This document shows, one piece after another, positions 43,170-52,580 of a stretch of DNA of 64,000 bases. The translations under genes and the position numbers were made by a program. The notes under the pieces were generated by a model. It saw only the letters and a program-made list of their open reading frames with translations, was not told the DNA's origin and did not search any database. Origin of the DNA: Planctomycetaceae bacterium (GTDB lineage Bacteria; Planctomycetota; Planctomycetia; Pirellulales; Thermoguttaceae); assembly GCA_012719125.1 (NCBI GenBank), contig JAAYAY010000372.1, forward strand, positions 1-64,000. The letters run 5' to 3'. How positions within the stretch are numbered: the first letter of the stretch is position 1; each line of letters opens with the position of its first letter.

Positions 43170-44044
43170 GCGTCCACCTTTCTTGTCGGTTGGGGGATGC
43201 TCAAGGTGAATCGAGCTCCCTGGCCGGGCACGTTTTCGGCGGCGACGGTGCCGCCGTGCACTTCGGCGATTCGTTCCACGATGGTAAGACCCAGGCCGGT
43301 GCCGCCCTGCTTGGTGGTGACAAAGGGTTCAAAGATCCGTCCCAGGTTCTCCTCGCTGAGCCCCGGGCCGCTGTCGGCCACCGCCAATTCAAGGCGGCTG
43401 CCGTCGCCATCGGCCGCGAGTTCGAGCCGCCCGCCGTCAGGCATGGCGTCCACCGCGTTGAGAACCAGGTTGAGCAGGGCGCGGCGAACCATCTCGCGAT
43501 CGGCGGTCGCCACGAGCGTCTTGTCGGCCTGCGTCGAAACGCGGATCGCCTGGGCCTCCAGTTGCGGGCGGAGCGAGTCGCAAATCTCGTCGAACAGATC
43601 GCCGACGGCGAATTCCTGCCGGTGCGGATCGCGGTCCGAGGTGAAATGGAGCAGATCGTTGACGGTCACGTCCAGGGCATGGAATCCCGAGTCGACCTTC
43701 TGTAAGACGTCGAGACTTGCCGGGTCGTCCCGAAGGCGGCGGCGCAGGAGGCTCAGGTAGAGTGAAACGGGAACCAGATTGTTGCGGACCTCGTGGGCCA
43801 CGTGGGCGGCCATCTGACCCAGATCGGCGAGGCGGTTCTTGCGCGCCAGTTCGCGGTTTTTGGCTTCCAACTCGTCGGTCAGACGCCGCACTTCTTCCTG
43901 CAGAGTGTTGTGGGTGCGTTCCAGGCGTAGCGTTGCGGAATGCCACGCGGCCAGCACCGTTTGCAGGTCGGCGTCTTCCCCGGGGAGGGCGGTGTCGCAG
44001 GCGGCGGCAGCAATCGTATTGGCGAACTGGGCGTTTTGGGTCAC
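43166..44044 (-). CDS. cytoplasmic sensor histidine kinase (FlrB/FleS-like)
   Basis: A 292-residue kinase without membrane segments. A coiled coil (LQEEVRRLTDELEAKNREL) precedes the H box LGQMAAHVAHEVRNNLVPVS. The ATPase domain has N box ALLNLVLNAVDAMPDGG, G1 VADSGPGLSEEN, F box IFEPFVTTKQGG and G2 GTGLGLTIVERI. It uses GTG 44044; the longer frame is the shadow of the preceding gene. It is the cognate kinase of the adjacent response regulator. Confidence 0.9.
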   Translation of the reverse strand: MTQNAQFANTIAAAACDTALPGEDADLQTVLAAWHSATLRLERTHNTLQEEVRRLTDELEAKNRELARKNRLADLGQMAAHVAHEVRNNLVPVSLYLSLLRRRLRDDPASLDVLQKVDSGFHALDVTVNDLLHFTSDRDPHRQEFAVGDLFDEICDSLRPQLEAQAIRVSTQADKTLVATADREMVRRALLNLVLNAVDAMPDGGRLELAADGDGSRLELAVADSGPGLSEENLGRIFEPFVTTKQGGTGLGLTIVERIAEVHGGTVAAENVPGQGARFTLSIPQPTRKVDA

Positions 44045-44046
44045 GG

Positions 44047-44502
44047 CTAGCTTTCTGAAGAGAGATCGAGTTGGCTGATGTTGGGATGTCCGAGGTTCGC
44101 ATAGGCGCCGCGCGCACAGCCGGCGGCGTGGGCGCCGTGCAACCTGACAGCGGCCTCGTCGCGGCGCACGGTCAGCGCCGCCTCGCTCTGCCGCTCCTGT
44201 TCGACGGTTTCCCGCAGCAACTGCCGGCACTGGTCGAGCAATCCCGCACAGGCGGCGCGAGCTTCGCCGCTTCGCCAGACGCGAGCCTCGGGATCCTGAT
44301 CGCGAAACGGGTCGAGGGCCCGTTCCACCCGCTGCAGATCGTTGAGCACCCGCTGCTTGGCGGCAAGCACGTCGAGCAGGCGCGTCATCTCCCCGTCGGC
44401 GACGAGTTCCAATTGCCGCTTGCCCATGTCACGGAGCGTGAGCAGGTGGTCGCGCTTGCGGCGTATCAATTCGGCCAGCGCGTCGGTATCGGTAGGGGGC
44501 AT
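44047..44502 (-). CDS. FlgN-like flagellar export chaperone (tentative)
   Basis: A 151-residue helical protein with ALAELIRRKRDHLLTLRDMG, EMTRLLDVLAAKQRVLNDLQ and a Cys-containing middle. Length, helix-only character and position (between the TPR gene and the kinase of a flagellar operon) resemble FlgN/FliT chaperones. Sequence motifs alone do not prove this. ATG 44502 is 5 bases beyond the TPR stop. Confidence 0.55.
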   Translation of the reverse strand: MPPTDTDALAELIRRKRDHLLTLRDMGKRQLELVADGEMTRLLDVLAAKQRVLNDLQRVERALDPFRDQDPEARVWRSGEARAACAGLLDQCRQLLRETVEQERQSEAALTVRRDEAAVRLHGAHAAGCARGAYANLGHPNISQLDLSSES

Positions 44503-44507
44503 GTGGT

Positions 44508-46967
44508 TCACAGCGTTTTCATCCAACTCAGAAGTTCTTCCCATTGCTTGGCGTCGAGGTTGGTCGATTGCAGGAAGTCGTCGCGCGACTCGAGGCGTTT
44601 CAGCACTTCTTCGCCGCGTCGAACCGTTGCGCGAGCCTCTTGGGGGTTGCTCTTGCGTTGGTAAGCCCGGGCGATCTGCACGTAGGCTTCGAGCGCTTCC
44701 GGGCTGTTCTGATAGCGCGTGCTCGCCGCAGTGTAGGCGCGAACCGCGTTGTCGTAGTCGCCCAGGTCGAACCAGGTGGCGCCGACGGCGAAATAGCAGT
44801 TTCTCAATGTCTTTTGCTCGACTTCCGTAAGCTGCCGCCGTTCCTGGGATTCGTTGAGGGTCTGCTGGACCAGCGCATAGTGCTCTCCGGCCTTCGTGAG
44901 ATGATCGTAGACGCGGCGCAGATTGGTTTTCCGAACGCTCTCCACGAGGTCGGCGTCGACCTGCTTCCGCAAGATCGCCGCGTTTGAACGGTAGCACTCC
45001 GCCAGCAGGTAGTAGGCCGGCAGGGTCTGATCGCACTCGGGGTAGCGGCGCACCGCTTCTTCCAGGCGTTCAATGGCGTCTTCATAGCGACCTTGTTGAT
45101 GGAAGAGACGCGCGATGGCGAACAGCGAATCGCGCCATTCGACGCTTCCCGGGGCGAGATGGCCGTTGAGGTTGGCTTCCAGGAGAGCTTCCGCCTGCTC
45201 CAACTCTCCCTTTTCGGCATGAGCCTGGCTGGCGATCAGGCGGGCCCGATAGGCGGCCGCGTCGCGAGGATGGAACTCGATGCACTCCTCGAAGGCCGCC
45301 AGCGCGCCGTCCATCCGGCCCAGGTTGAGCTGCGCTTCGCCCAGGTCGACCAGGGCCTGCGGGTGTCTCTGCCGAGAACCGTTGTTGAGATACTCCTGAA
45401 TCGTCTCCACCGCATGCACGTAGTCGTGCCCCTCCATGTAGCACTGGGCGCTTTGCCACAGATCGTCGGCGTAGAAATCGGTCACGATCCGCAACTTGGC
45501 CAATTTGGCGTAGGCGTCGCCGGCCAGCCGGAGTTGTTCGCGACCGGAAGACTGGTGGACGGCCAACGACTCCGATTCGAGCGACTGGGCCGTTGCCAAC
45601 AGATGCCGTCCCCAAAGGGCTCGGCACTTTGCCTCCAGTTCGGTGACCCGAGGCTCGGGCAGCAAGGGGTGCATGTTTTCGGCCAACAGGAGGGCAAGAT
45701 CGAAAGACTTGTTCTCCAGGAAGAACTCATAGGCCTCCACGCTGCGACGTTGAAGGTCGCTGAGACTGATCCAGGGGTTGCTGTAATCGTTCGGGTCACT
45801 CACTTGGGCGAGCGCCCGCGTGTAGGCGGCGACCGCTTCTTTGTGATCTCCCAGCTTGCGTAACAGTTCACCCATGTTGAAATCGGCCGCCAGAGACTCG
45901 GGCGTGCCGGGATTGGATCGTGAGGTGTAGGCGAACTGTTCGAGAGCCTTGTTGAATTCCTCCTTGCGCAACAGGCATTTGCCCGTAAGAAACATGGCTT
46001 TGCGGCTGGCCTGGGTGCTCAACGTGTCGCGTCCCTGGGCGGCTTGAAGGATTTCAATGGCTTCGTCGTATCGCTTGCGAATCTCCTGCTGTTGTTCGAG
46101 CGTCAACCCTTCAGCGGCGAGCATTTCGTCGGCGCCGGCGATGATTACGGACGCCTTGATCGTGAGGGCCTCGGCCTGGTCCTTGGTTTCGGCGGGGATC
46201 TCTTCGAGCGTGGCCAGGCTGGCTTCCTTCTGATTGAGGCCCAGCAGGATTCGAGCTCGCTGCAGAAGCCCTCGGCGCCGGTCCGCAGGACGCAGCACCC
46301 GGTCGGCCAGATACTTGTCGTTCCAGGCCAACGCCTGTTCGTAGAGGGGGTCGGCGTCACTCAAATAGGATTCGGTCAACATCCAGAGTATTTCCGACCG
46401 ATGGCGCGGAGCGGCTTCGATCGCCTGTTCGAAAACCGGCCGGCTTGCCGACATCTGGCCGCTGAGGAACAGCGTTCTACCCAGAAGAAACAGTCCTTCC
46501 CCTTTGCGATCCGGGGAAAGACCCAGGTCGCGGGCTTGTGCCAGGTAGCGCGAGCTCAGCAAGTAGTAGGGCTTTTTATTTCCCATCAACGATCGGTCGG
46601 CTTCATAGGCCAGTGCGGTACCCATGATGAAGTCCGGGGCACCGTAGAAATCGGCGGGTAGATCCTCCGAGTCGCGAAGTCGTTTGCCCATGGCGTGGGC
46701 CTCGTCGTATTGCCCCGAGTCCAAGGCTTCCAGAGCTTCTTCCAGCGTGACCGGCTTCTCTTTCTCTCCGACCAGCGCGACGATACCGAACACAGCGCCG
46801 ATCGTCAAAACGAGCGCAGCCACTGCCGCAATCGCCGCGAGCAGGCGGTGCCGGCGAGCCAGCTCTCCTACCCGTCCGATTCGACGAAGGACCCCGGTCG
46901 GCTGTTCGCCCCCGGCCTCGTCGGCGGCGATCGGCGAACCTTCCTGGTCGTTTTCATCCGTGGCCAT
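44508..46967 (-). CDS. membrane-anchored TPR protein, first gene of the flagellar superoperon
   Basis: An 819-residue protein. An acidic cytoplasmic start (MATDENDQEGSPIAADEAGG) is followed by one membrane helix (LLAAIAAVAALVLTIGAVFG) near residue 60. Many TPR-like helical pairs fill the rest, for example ALEALDSGQYDEAHAMGKRL, DLGEAQLNLGRMDGALAAFE and YEDAIERLEEAVRRYPECDQ. It probably scaffolds a periplasmic complex. Its gap of 5 bases to the FlgN-like gene suggests cotranscription with flagellar genes. A flagellar role is inference from position. The 46968-47249 spacer has no gene. Confidence 0.8.
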   Translation of the reverse strand: MATDENDQEGSPIAADEAGGEQPTGVLRRIGRVGELARRHRLLAAIAAVAALVLTIGAVFGIVALVGEKEKPVTLEEALEALDSGQYDEAHAMGKRLRDSEDLPADFYGAPDFIMGTALAYEADRSLMGNKKPYYLLSSRYLAQARDLGLSPDRKGEGLFLLGRTLFLSGQMSASRPVFEQAIEAAPRHRSEILWMLTESYLSDADPLYEQALAWNDKYLADRVLRPADRRRGLLQRARILLGLNQKEASLATLEEIPAETKDQAEALTIKASVIIAGADEMLAAEGLTLEQQQEIRKRYDEAIEILQAAQGRDTLSTQASRKAMFLTGKCLLRKEEFNKALEQFAYTSRSNPGTPESLAADFNMGELLRKLGDHKEAVAAYTRALAQVSDPNDYSNPWISLSDLQRRSVEAYEFFLENKSFDLALLLAENMHPLLPEPRVTELEAKCRALWGRHLLATAQSLESESLAVHQSSGREQLRLAGDAYAKLAKLRIVTDFYADDLWQSAQCYMEGHDYVHAVETIQEYLNNGSRQRHPQALVDLGEAQLNLGRMDGALAAFEECIEFHPRDAAAYRARLIASQAHAEKGELEQAEALLEANLNGHLAPGSVEWRDSLFAIARLFHQQGRYEDAIERLEEAVRRYPECDQTLPAYYLLAECYRSNAAILRKQVDADLVESVRKTNLRRVYDHLTKAGEHYALVQQTLNESQERRQLTEVEQKTLRNCYFAVGATWFDLGDYDNAVRAYTAASTRYQNSPEALEAYVQIARAYQRKSNPQEARATVRRGEEVLKRLESRDDFLQSTNLDAKQWEELLSWMKTL

Positions 46968-47249
46968 GTTCGATCCGTGAAACTCAAGTGGCAAACGTGC
47001 ACAAAATCCGCGCAGGCCTCGGCCGGAGGCGGAACAAGCCGGGAGCTTGTACCGAAATTCCGAAGTCTTTGTCAAGAGATGCAGGGCAATCTGCCGATAC
47101 CAGGCGGTTTGCCATCAGACAAGCGACCGAAAAGAGACGCCGCTCGGACCGTCGCCGGGTTGCGTGGGGAAGCACCGAACCTGCGGCAGCGTCGATAGCA
47201 GAGCTAGCATGCCGGGGTGAACGAAGCCCGCTACGGTTTCAACGGGCTG

Positions 47250-47990
47250 TCAGGCGAGTTCGATCGGAACGACGGGATTGGTGATCTGCTCCATGATCCA
47301 GCGGTCCACGTCGCGCAGCATCTGTTCGCTCAGCTCATGGCCGCAGGGGTATTGGCGGAGGGTCACGGAAACCCCGGCCGTATGGAGAAGCCTCAGGTCG
47401 TCGCAAGCCTGGGCGGGTCCGTAGTTCTCGCTGTCGCGTCCCATGGCGAGGAAGGCCGGCAGACGCCGGGCCGCCACGAGCCGACCGAACGGTTGATGCC
47501 CGCGGGGGAGGGCGCCGCCCAACGACAACACCCCGGCGAAGCACTCGGGCCGGCTCAGGGCGATACGAAACGCCATCGTTCCGCCGCCGTCGAATCCGCC
47601 GAGAAACACTCGTTGCGGAGCGACGCTGAATCGCTCGCATGCGGCCGCAATGCAGTCAAAGACCCGATGGTCGGCAGACTCGATGGACTGCGGATCCTGC
47701 GGCCAAGAGAAGCCTTCCAGGCTACGATTGCGGATGCCGCGAGGAGCCCCGGCTACGTAGTTCCTCATGCTGATCATCGGCATGATCCGCACCAATTGAC
47801 GTTCGCCGTCGCGTCCCGGACCGTGGAGCCAAACCAGCAGCGGATACGCGTAGTTCGGCTCGTAGTGAAGCGGGGCAAAGAAGGCGTGAAGACTATCTTC
47901 CAAGGAATGAGAAAACAACGCCGACTCGATCTCGAACGCAGGAGCGGTTGTTTTCTTCTTGGAACGGGTCGAGGAGTGTATCGGATTCAT
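47250..47990 (-). CDS. alpha/beta-hydrolase fold protein with Asp at the nucleophile position
   Basis: A 246-residue protein resembling the phospholipase/carboxylesterase (dienelactone hydrolase-like) family: YPLLVWLHGPGRDGERQL, VFLGGFDGGGTMAFRIALSR, AFLAMGRDSENYGPAQACDD and a late His in YPCGHELSEQ. At the nucleophile elbow, normally G-x-S-x-G, the codons encode GFDGG, so the Ser is Asp. It may be a haloalkane-dehalogenase-like Asp nucleophile or an inactive homologue. There is no signal peptide. Monocistronic by appearance. Confidence 0.75.
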   Translation of the reverse strand: MNPIHSSTRSKKKTTAPAFEIESALFSHSLEDSLHAFFAPLHYEPNYAYPLLVWLHGPGRDGERQLVRIMPMISMRNYVAGAPRGIRNRSLEGFSWPQDPQSIESADHRVFDCIAAACERFSVAPQRVFLGGFDGGGTMAFRIALSRPECFAGVLSLGGALPRGHQPFGRLVAARRLPAFLAMGRDSENYGPAQACDDLRLLHTAGVSVTLRQYPCGHELSEQMLRDVDRWIMEQITNPVVPIELA

Positions 47991-48184
47991 CTCGATTGAG
48001 GATGAGCAATGCCAGGAATGATTTTGCTGCCCTACGCAACCACCTGCACTCTCCGGTGCGGAGGTCGTTCATCGTCGAGTGACTTTACTCGATTCGCGGC
48101 AACGCTGTCAAGCGAGCCCGACACGTTCCCCGCGGCAGGCCTGTGAAACTCTCCTTAGGATCGCCGAGGAAATGACGGCCGCCT

Positions 48185-48222
48185 TTCGCTCCGCGAAAGT
48201 GGCGTTGCTTTCGCGGAGCGAA
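48185..48222. terminator. 15-bp perfect hairpin downstream of mdh
   Basis: TTCGCTCCGCGAAAG and CTTTCGCGGAGCGAA are exact inverted copies around an 8-base loop. Each arm also contains its own small palindrome. It is about 36 bases beyond the mdh stop and may end that transcript, but it lacks a T tract, so a dispersed palindromic repeat is an alternative. Confidence 0.6.
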
Positions 48223-48257
48223 CGACGACAATACGGCAGTTGTTGATTCGACGGTCC

Positions 48258-49226
<969 letters not shown>

Positions 49227-49268
49227 TTACCCGGCTGCCTGACCTTGGGGCTGAAACACATCTGCCCG

Positions 49269-49350
49269 ACGCCCAAAGCGGGGCAAGCCCGCAACCCAAC
49301 CTTCACAAGGACATGCGCGCACGGTGCGCACAAATCCCGAACCAAGACTC
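49269..49350 (-). repeat. dispersed 75-82 bp element, copy C (intergenic)
   Basis: Inverted copy of the element, 58 bases upstream of the mdh start. It carries a 2-base expansion (TGTCCTTGTGAAGG where others read TGTTCGTGAAGG). Because it lies in front of mdh, it may form part of the leader. The rest of the 49212-49674 stretch has no recognisable gene. Confidence 0.88.
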
Positions 49351-49674
49351 CAGAATTCTGTGGAAATGCATTGTAGGTGTTTCTGAAACCGGTCAAGAAG
49401 GGGCCCTGTTAGCCAGTGGCCCTATCGGGAACCTTGTGTGATGCCCACAGCGTCCCGAAGCGCAAGCGAGAACAGAAGTTGCAGCCGTCGCCCATGCGCT
49501 TGCGTTCTTTTCACCTTTCGGGTTGTTGGAACCGAGAGTGTTATGGCCGTCACTGTCCAGCTCTGGAAAACCGTGCTGGCAGAATGCAAAGGCTGCAAGA
49601 GATGGATAAGAGCACGGCGGCAACGGCATCCTACTCGCCAAGGCTTTGAATATCCATTCACGCGGGAGTTGGCT

Positions 49675-51129
49675 CTAGGCCGTGTCATCCTCCTTGGCGG
49701 ATGAATCAAGCGATTCCCAGTCCGTTTCGGAAATCGCTGCCGACGGGCGGCGTCGCACCTGGCGAGCGAACTCTCGGTCGCCCCGTGCAAACTGACGGAA
49801 GATCCACCAGACGACGCCCAGGATCAGCAGGAGCAGCACCGTTCCTATCAGACGCTCGAGCGGACTCAGACCGGACGGGGCCTTCACGGGATGCCATCTG
49901 GCCGATTTGCCGATGAGGAGCGGAGCCAACTGACGTTGAGGCTTGCCATCGGCAACAACCGCCGGAACGCGATAGGACCATGTCTTGAAGAAGAACCCGG
50001 GGACCGTCAGTTGTTCGCCGAAGCCGGGGCCGTCTCCCAGGGGTAGGCCTTTTGGCAACTCGTGCAGGCAGAACACGATCGGGTTGTCCTGGGAATCATC
50101 GGTGAAGAGGTAGATCTGGTAGTACTCTTCAATTCCGAACCGATCAACGACTTCCTTCTCGCTGACCCGAACGGGGAGAATTCGGCGAGCGACGCCCGTC
50201 AACTCCACCAGTTTTCCCTGCTGCGTCTGGGGGGCGTTGAACAAGGGAACCACCGAAAAGCTCGATTCTCCCAGAGCCTTCAGTTCCTCTTGTGCCCATC
50301 GATTGAGCTGTCCATCCTCTGCCGCCCCGACGGCCTTGAGCATCTGGTAGAAGCATTCGCGGTCGCTTTCGGTGAGTTGGCGGGTTGCCCAGTTCACGTC
50401 TGGCGACGATCCGTCCGGACTTCGTTGGGGAGGCGGCTCGACGACCACATCGTCGAGCAACCCGACGTCCATCCCCAAACGTCCCAGAAAGGTGGGAGGG
50501 TACCAGGCCATGCGATCGGCCAGGAAGCAGGGGGCTGCCCCGTCGCCGTCCGGCGGCAACGTGGTCAGAAAAAACGCCATGGCTCCTGCCGGCTCATCGA
50601 TCGTCTTTCCAACGGACCAGGCTTTGGGAACGTGCGCAGCAAGGACATCGACGGTCCGTTCATCCGAATCGAGATGCATCCGGCAGCGCCAGATCGACGC
50701 AAACTCGACGTCGTCCTTTCCCTGCGAGGACAGGGGGCAGGACTCTACCGAGACGACTCGGCCGCGGAGTCGGAACACTTGCAGGCGGTAGGCTTCGGGA
50801 TCGTCGGTAAGACGTTGCAGATCCAGGTCACCCAGCGACCATCGCTCCAGGTCGCCCGGGCGTACGTCTTGTCGGATTCGATACAGCATTTGCTGCAGGA
50901 TTTTGCCGGATGAGGGCTGACAGGGGTCGCCTTCCGCAAGCGTCGCCAATTGCTCGTTGCCGATCCCAGCCGCTTCAAACAACTCTCGCGGTCCCAAAGA
51001 TGCTGCGAGAGCCGAGCCGGCGGGCAAGCCTGCGACTACGGTCGCCAGCAGCAACCCTTGCGCGAATCGCGAAACTCGACAAGAGTATCGCGCAGGCTGG
51101 TCATTTGCCGCAAAGGAGGCGTGCATCAT
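49675..51129 (-). CDS. exported membrane protein, paralogue of its upstream neighbour
   Basis: A 484-residue protein with a signal peptide (FAQGLLLATVVAGLPAGSALA) and one C-terminal membrane helix (LIGTVLLLLILGVVWWIFRQF). Two segments look like OB-fold-like beta modules: YRLQVFRLRGRVVSVE and GKLVELTGVARRILPV. The second is shared with the neighbouring gene, including a YYQIYLF...NPIVFCLHELPKG...GFFFKTWSYR...KSARWHP series. ATG 51129 overlaps the neighbour's stop. The function is unknown. It probably faces the periplasm, forming a complex with its paralogue (inference). Confidence 0.65.
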   Translation of the reverse strand: MMHASFAANDQPARYSCRVSRFAQGLLLATVVAGLPAGSALAASLGPRELFEAAGIGNEQLATLAEGDPCQPSSGKILQQMLYRIRQDVRPGDLERWSLGDLDLQRLTDDPEAYRLQVFRLRGRVVSVESCPLSSQGKDDVEFASIWRCRMHLDSDERTVDVLAAHVPKAWSVGKTIDEPAGAMAFFLTTLPPDGDGAAPCFLADRMAWYPPTFLGRLGMDVGLLDDVVVEPPPQRSPDGSSPDVNWATRQLTESDRECFYQMLKAVGAAEDGQLNRWAQEELKALGESSFSVVPLFNAPQTQQGKLVELTGVARRILPVRVSEKEVVDRFGIEEYYQIYLFTDDSQDNPIVFCLHELPKGLPLGDGPGFGEQLTVPGFFFKTWSYRVPAVVADGKPQRQLAPLLIGKSARWHPVKAPSGLSPLERLIGTVLLLLILGVVWWIFRQFARGDREFARQVRRRPSAAISETDWESLDSSAKEDDTA

Positions 51130-52094
51130 TGAGGGTTCGACTCCTTGTCGGGATCCGTCAGAAGGCGCAGATGTCCCGACTCGCCTGCCGATAGCCGTTC
51201 GAACAAGTCCGGCACCGGCTCCTTGGCGCGTCTGGATTTGGTCTGCCACCAAACGACGACGACCACGATACCTGCAACAAGCGCAGCCAATCCGACAAGA
51301 CTTGCCGTCGACGGAGGGGAAGCCGGTTCCGTTGGTCTGGCGGCGGTCCAGCGCAATGATTTCGCCAGGACAACGGGCGCCGATCGGCCCGTATCTTGTG
51401 CGAGATAGGGCCATCGTTTGAAGAAGAAGCCGTCCAACTCCACCTGTTCCTCGATGGTCATCCCCTGGGGGAAACCGGCAGGCACCGTGAGCGTGTAAAC
51501 AACGATCGGATTCGACGGGTTGTCTCGGGGAAACAGCCAGGTCATGTAATACGAATCGATTCCCAGATCGTTGGGGGGAGCATGGATCGGTTCCGACCGC
51601 CGCAGAGTTCCGGAGAGGGTGATCAACTTGCCCCGGTATTCGGCCGGTTGCCGATACAACTGGATGAAGGTGACCGGTCCGCTGGACTGCCGGCTCAGAT
51701 CCGCCGAATCCGTCTGCCGGAGCCGATCGAACAGTTTGAACCACGCTCCGCGCTCACCGGCCCTGAACGGCTCGCCGTCACGAACGGACGCGAGATCGGC
51801 TTCGGTGAGCGGACCGGAAATGGTCTCTCTCGTCTCGTGGCGGCTCTCACCCGGCGCCGGAATGACGAACGTATCGTCCGGACGCGCGACACTTGGGCCG
51901 AGACGCGTGTCGACGGCTTCGTCCGCCTTGCCGGCCTGCCCCCAGCTCCAAATCCAGCGATAGTACTGAGGATTCCGGGCTTCCCAGGCGATCCACACAA
52001 CGCCCATCAGGAGCACAACCAGCACGAACAGACGCGTCTGTTCCCGTCGGCCAAGATAGTTGGGTGGGCGGGGGCCGTTACGGAACTGGAGCAC
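51126..52094 (-). CDS. bitopic membrane protein, paralogue of its downstream neighbour
   Basis: A 322-residue protein with a GTG start and AGGAAAAAGG upstream. An N-terminal helix (LFVLVVLLMGVVWIAWEA) and a C-terminal helix (LVGLAALVAGIVVVVVWWQ) frame a domain with YRGKLITLSGTLRRSEPIHA, YYMTWLFPRDNPSNPIVVY, GFFFKRWPYLAQDTGRSAP and LAKSLRWTAARP, which matches the second domain of the neighbouring 484-residue protein. The tandem arrangement reflects gene duplication. No known family was recognised. Confidence 0.65.
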   Translation of the reverse strand: MLQFRNGPRPPNYLGRREQTRLFVLVVLLMGVVWIAWEARNPQYYRWIWSWGQAGKADEAVDTRLGPSVARPDDTFVIPAPGESRHETRETISGPLTEADLASVRDGEPFRAGERGAWFKLFDRLRQTDSADLSRQSSGPVTFIQLYRQPAEYRGKLITLSGTLRRSEPIHAPPNDLGIDSYYMTWLFPRDNPSNPIVVYTLTVPAGFPQGMTIEEQVELDGFFFKRWPYLAQDTGRSAPVVLAKSLRWTAARPTEPASPPSTASLVGLAALVAGIVVVVVWWQTKSRRAKEPVPDLFERLSAGESGHLRLLTDPDKESNPQ

Positions 52095-52580
52095 GGGACG
52101 AGCCTTTTTCCTATCCTAGAGCGTCTATCTGGTAGATTTTTTTCGTCCGCCTGCCTTGTCTGCCTGAGAACCTGTCAAGGGAATTCTAGCCCCGGGTTTC
52201 CGTCCTCTCAAGCCGGGACTGGACCTGCGACAATCCGGGCACCTCGGCCAGGGCCTGAACGAGGAGACGGGTTGCCCGACGATTGGCGGCGTCGTGGGCA
52301 CCGGATTGGCCGGACTGAAGGCGATCTCGGCAGGAACCCGCCCCCTAGGGTTGGCAAATCCGGGCAGAATAGGGTTAGAATAGTAGTAGCTGCTCCAATC
52401 CAATCCGAGGCTCGTCCTTTCGCCGTGCCAGTGTTCCGCCCCTTGTCGAGCGGCAACGGACGACGGGGGGCCGGCTTCCTTGTCTAGATTGTACTGAATC
52501 GCTACGCTAAGGGGCGGCCAGAAGGCAACTTCCCGATTTCAACCTCAGCGATCTTTGGGCAAACGAGGAAGAGAGAGTTG
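52095..52580. other. divergent intergenic region upstream of the TPR-ExbB operon
   Basis: No convincing gene is present on either strand. It must carry promoters for both the minus-strand membrane pair and the plus-strand TPR operon. No clear consensus promoter was identified by eye. Confidence 0.5.

Noticed and set aside
49416-49649. Small ORFs between the mdh leader and the membrane pair.
   Set aside because: No ribosome binding site, no domain and overlapping frames on both strands.
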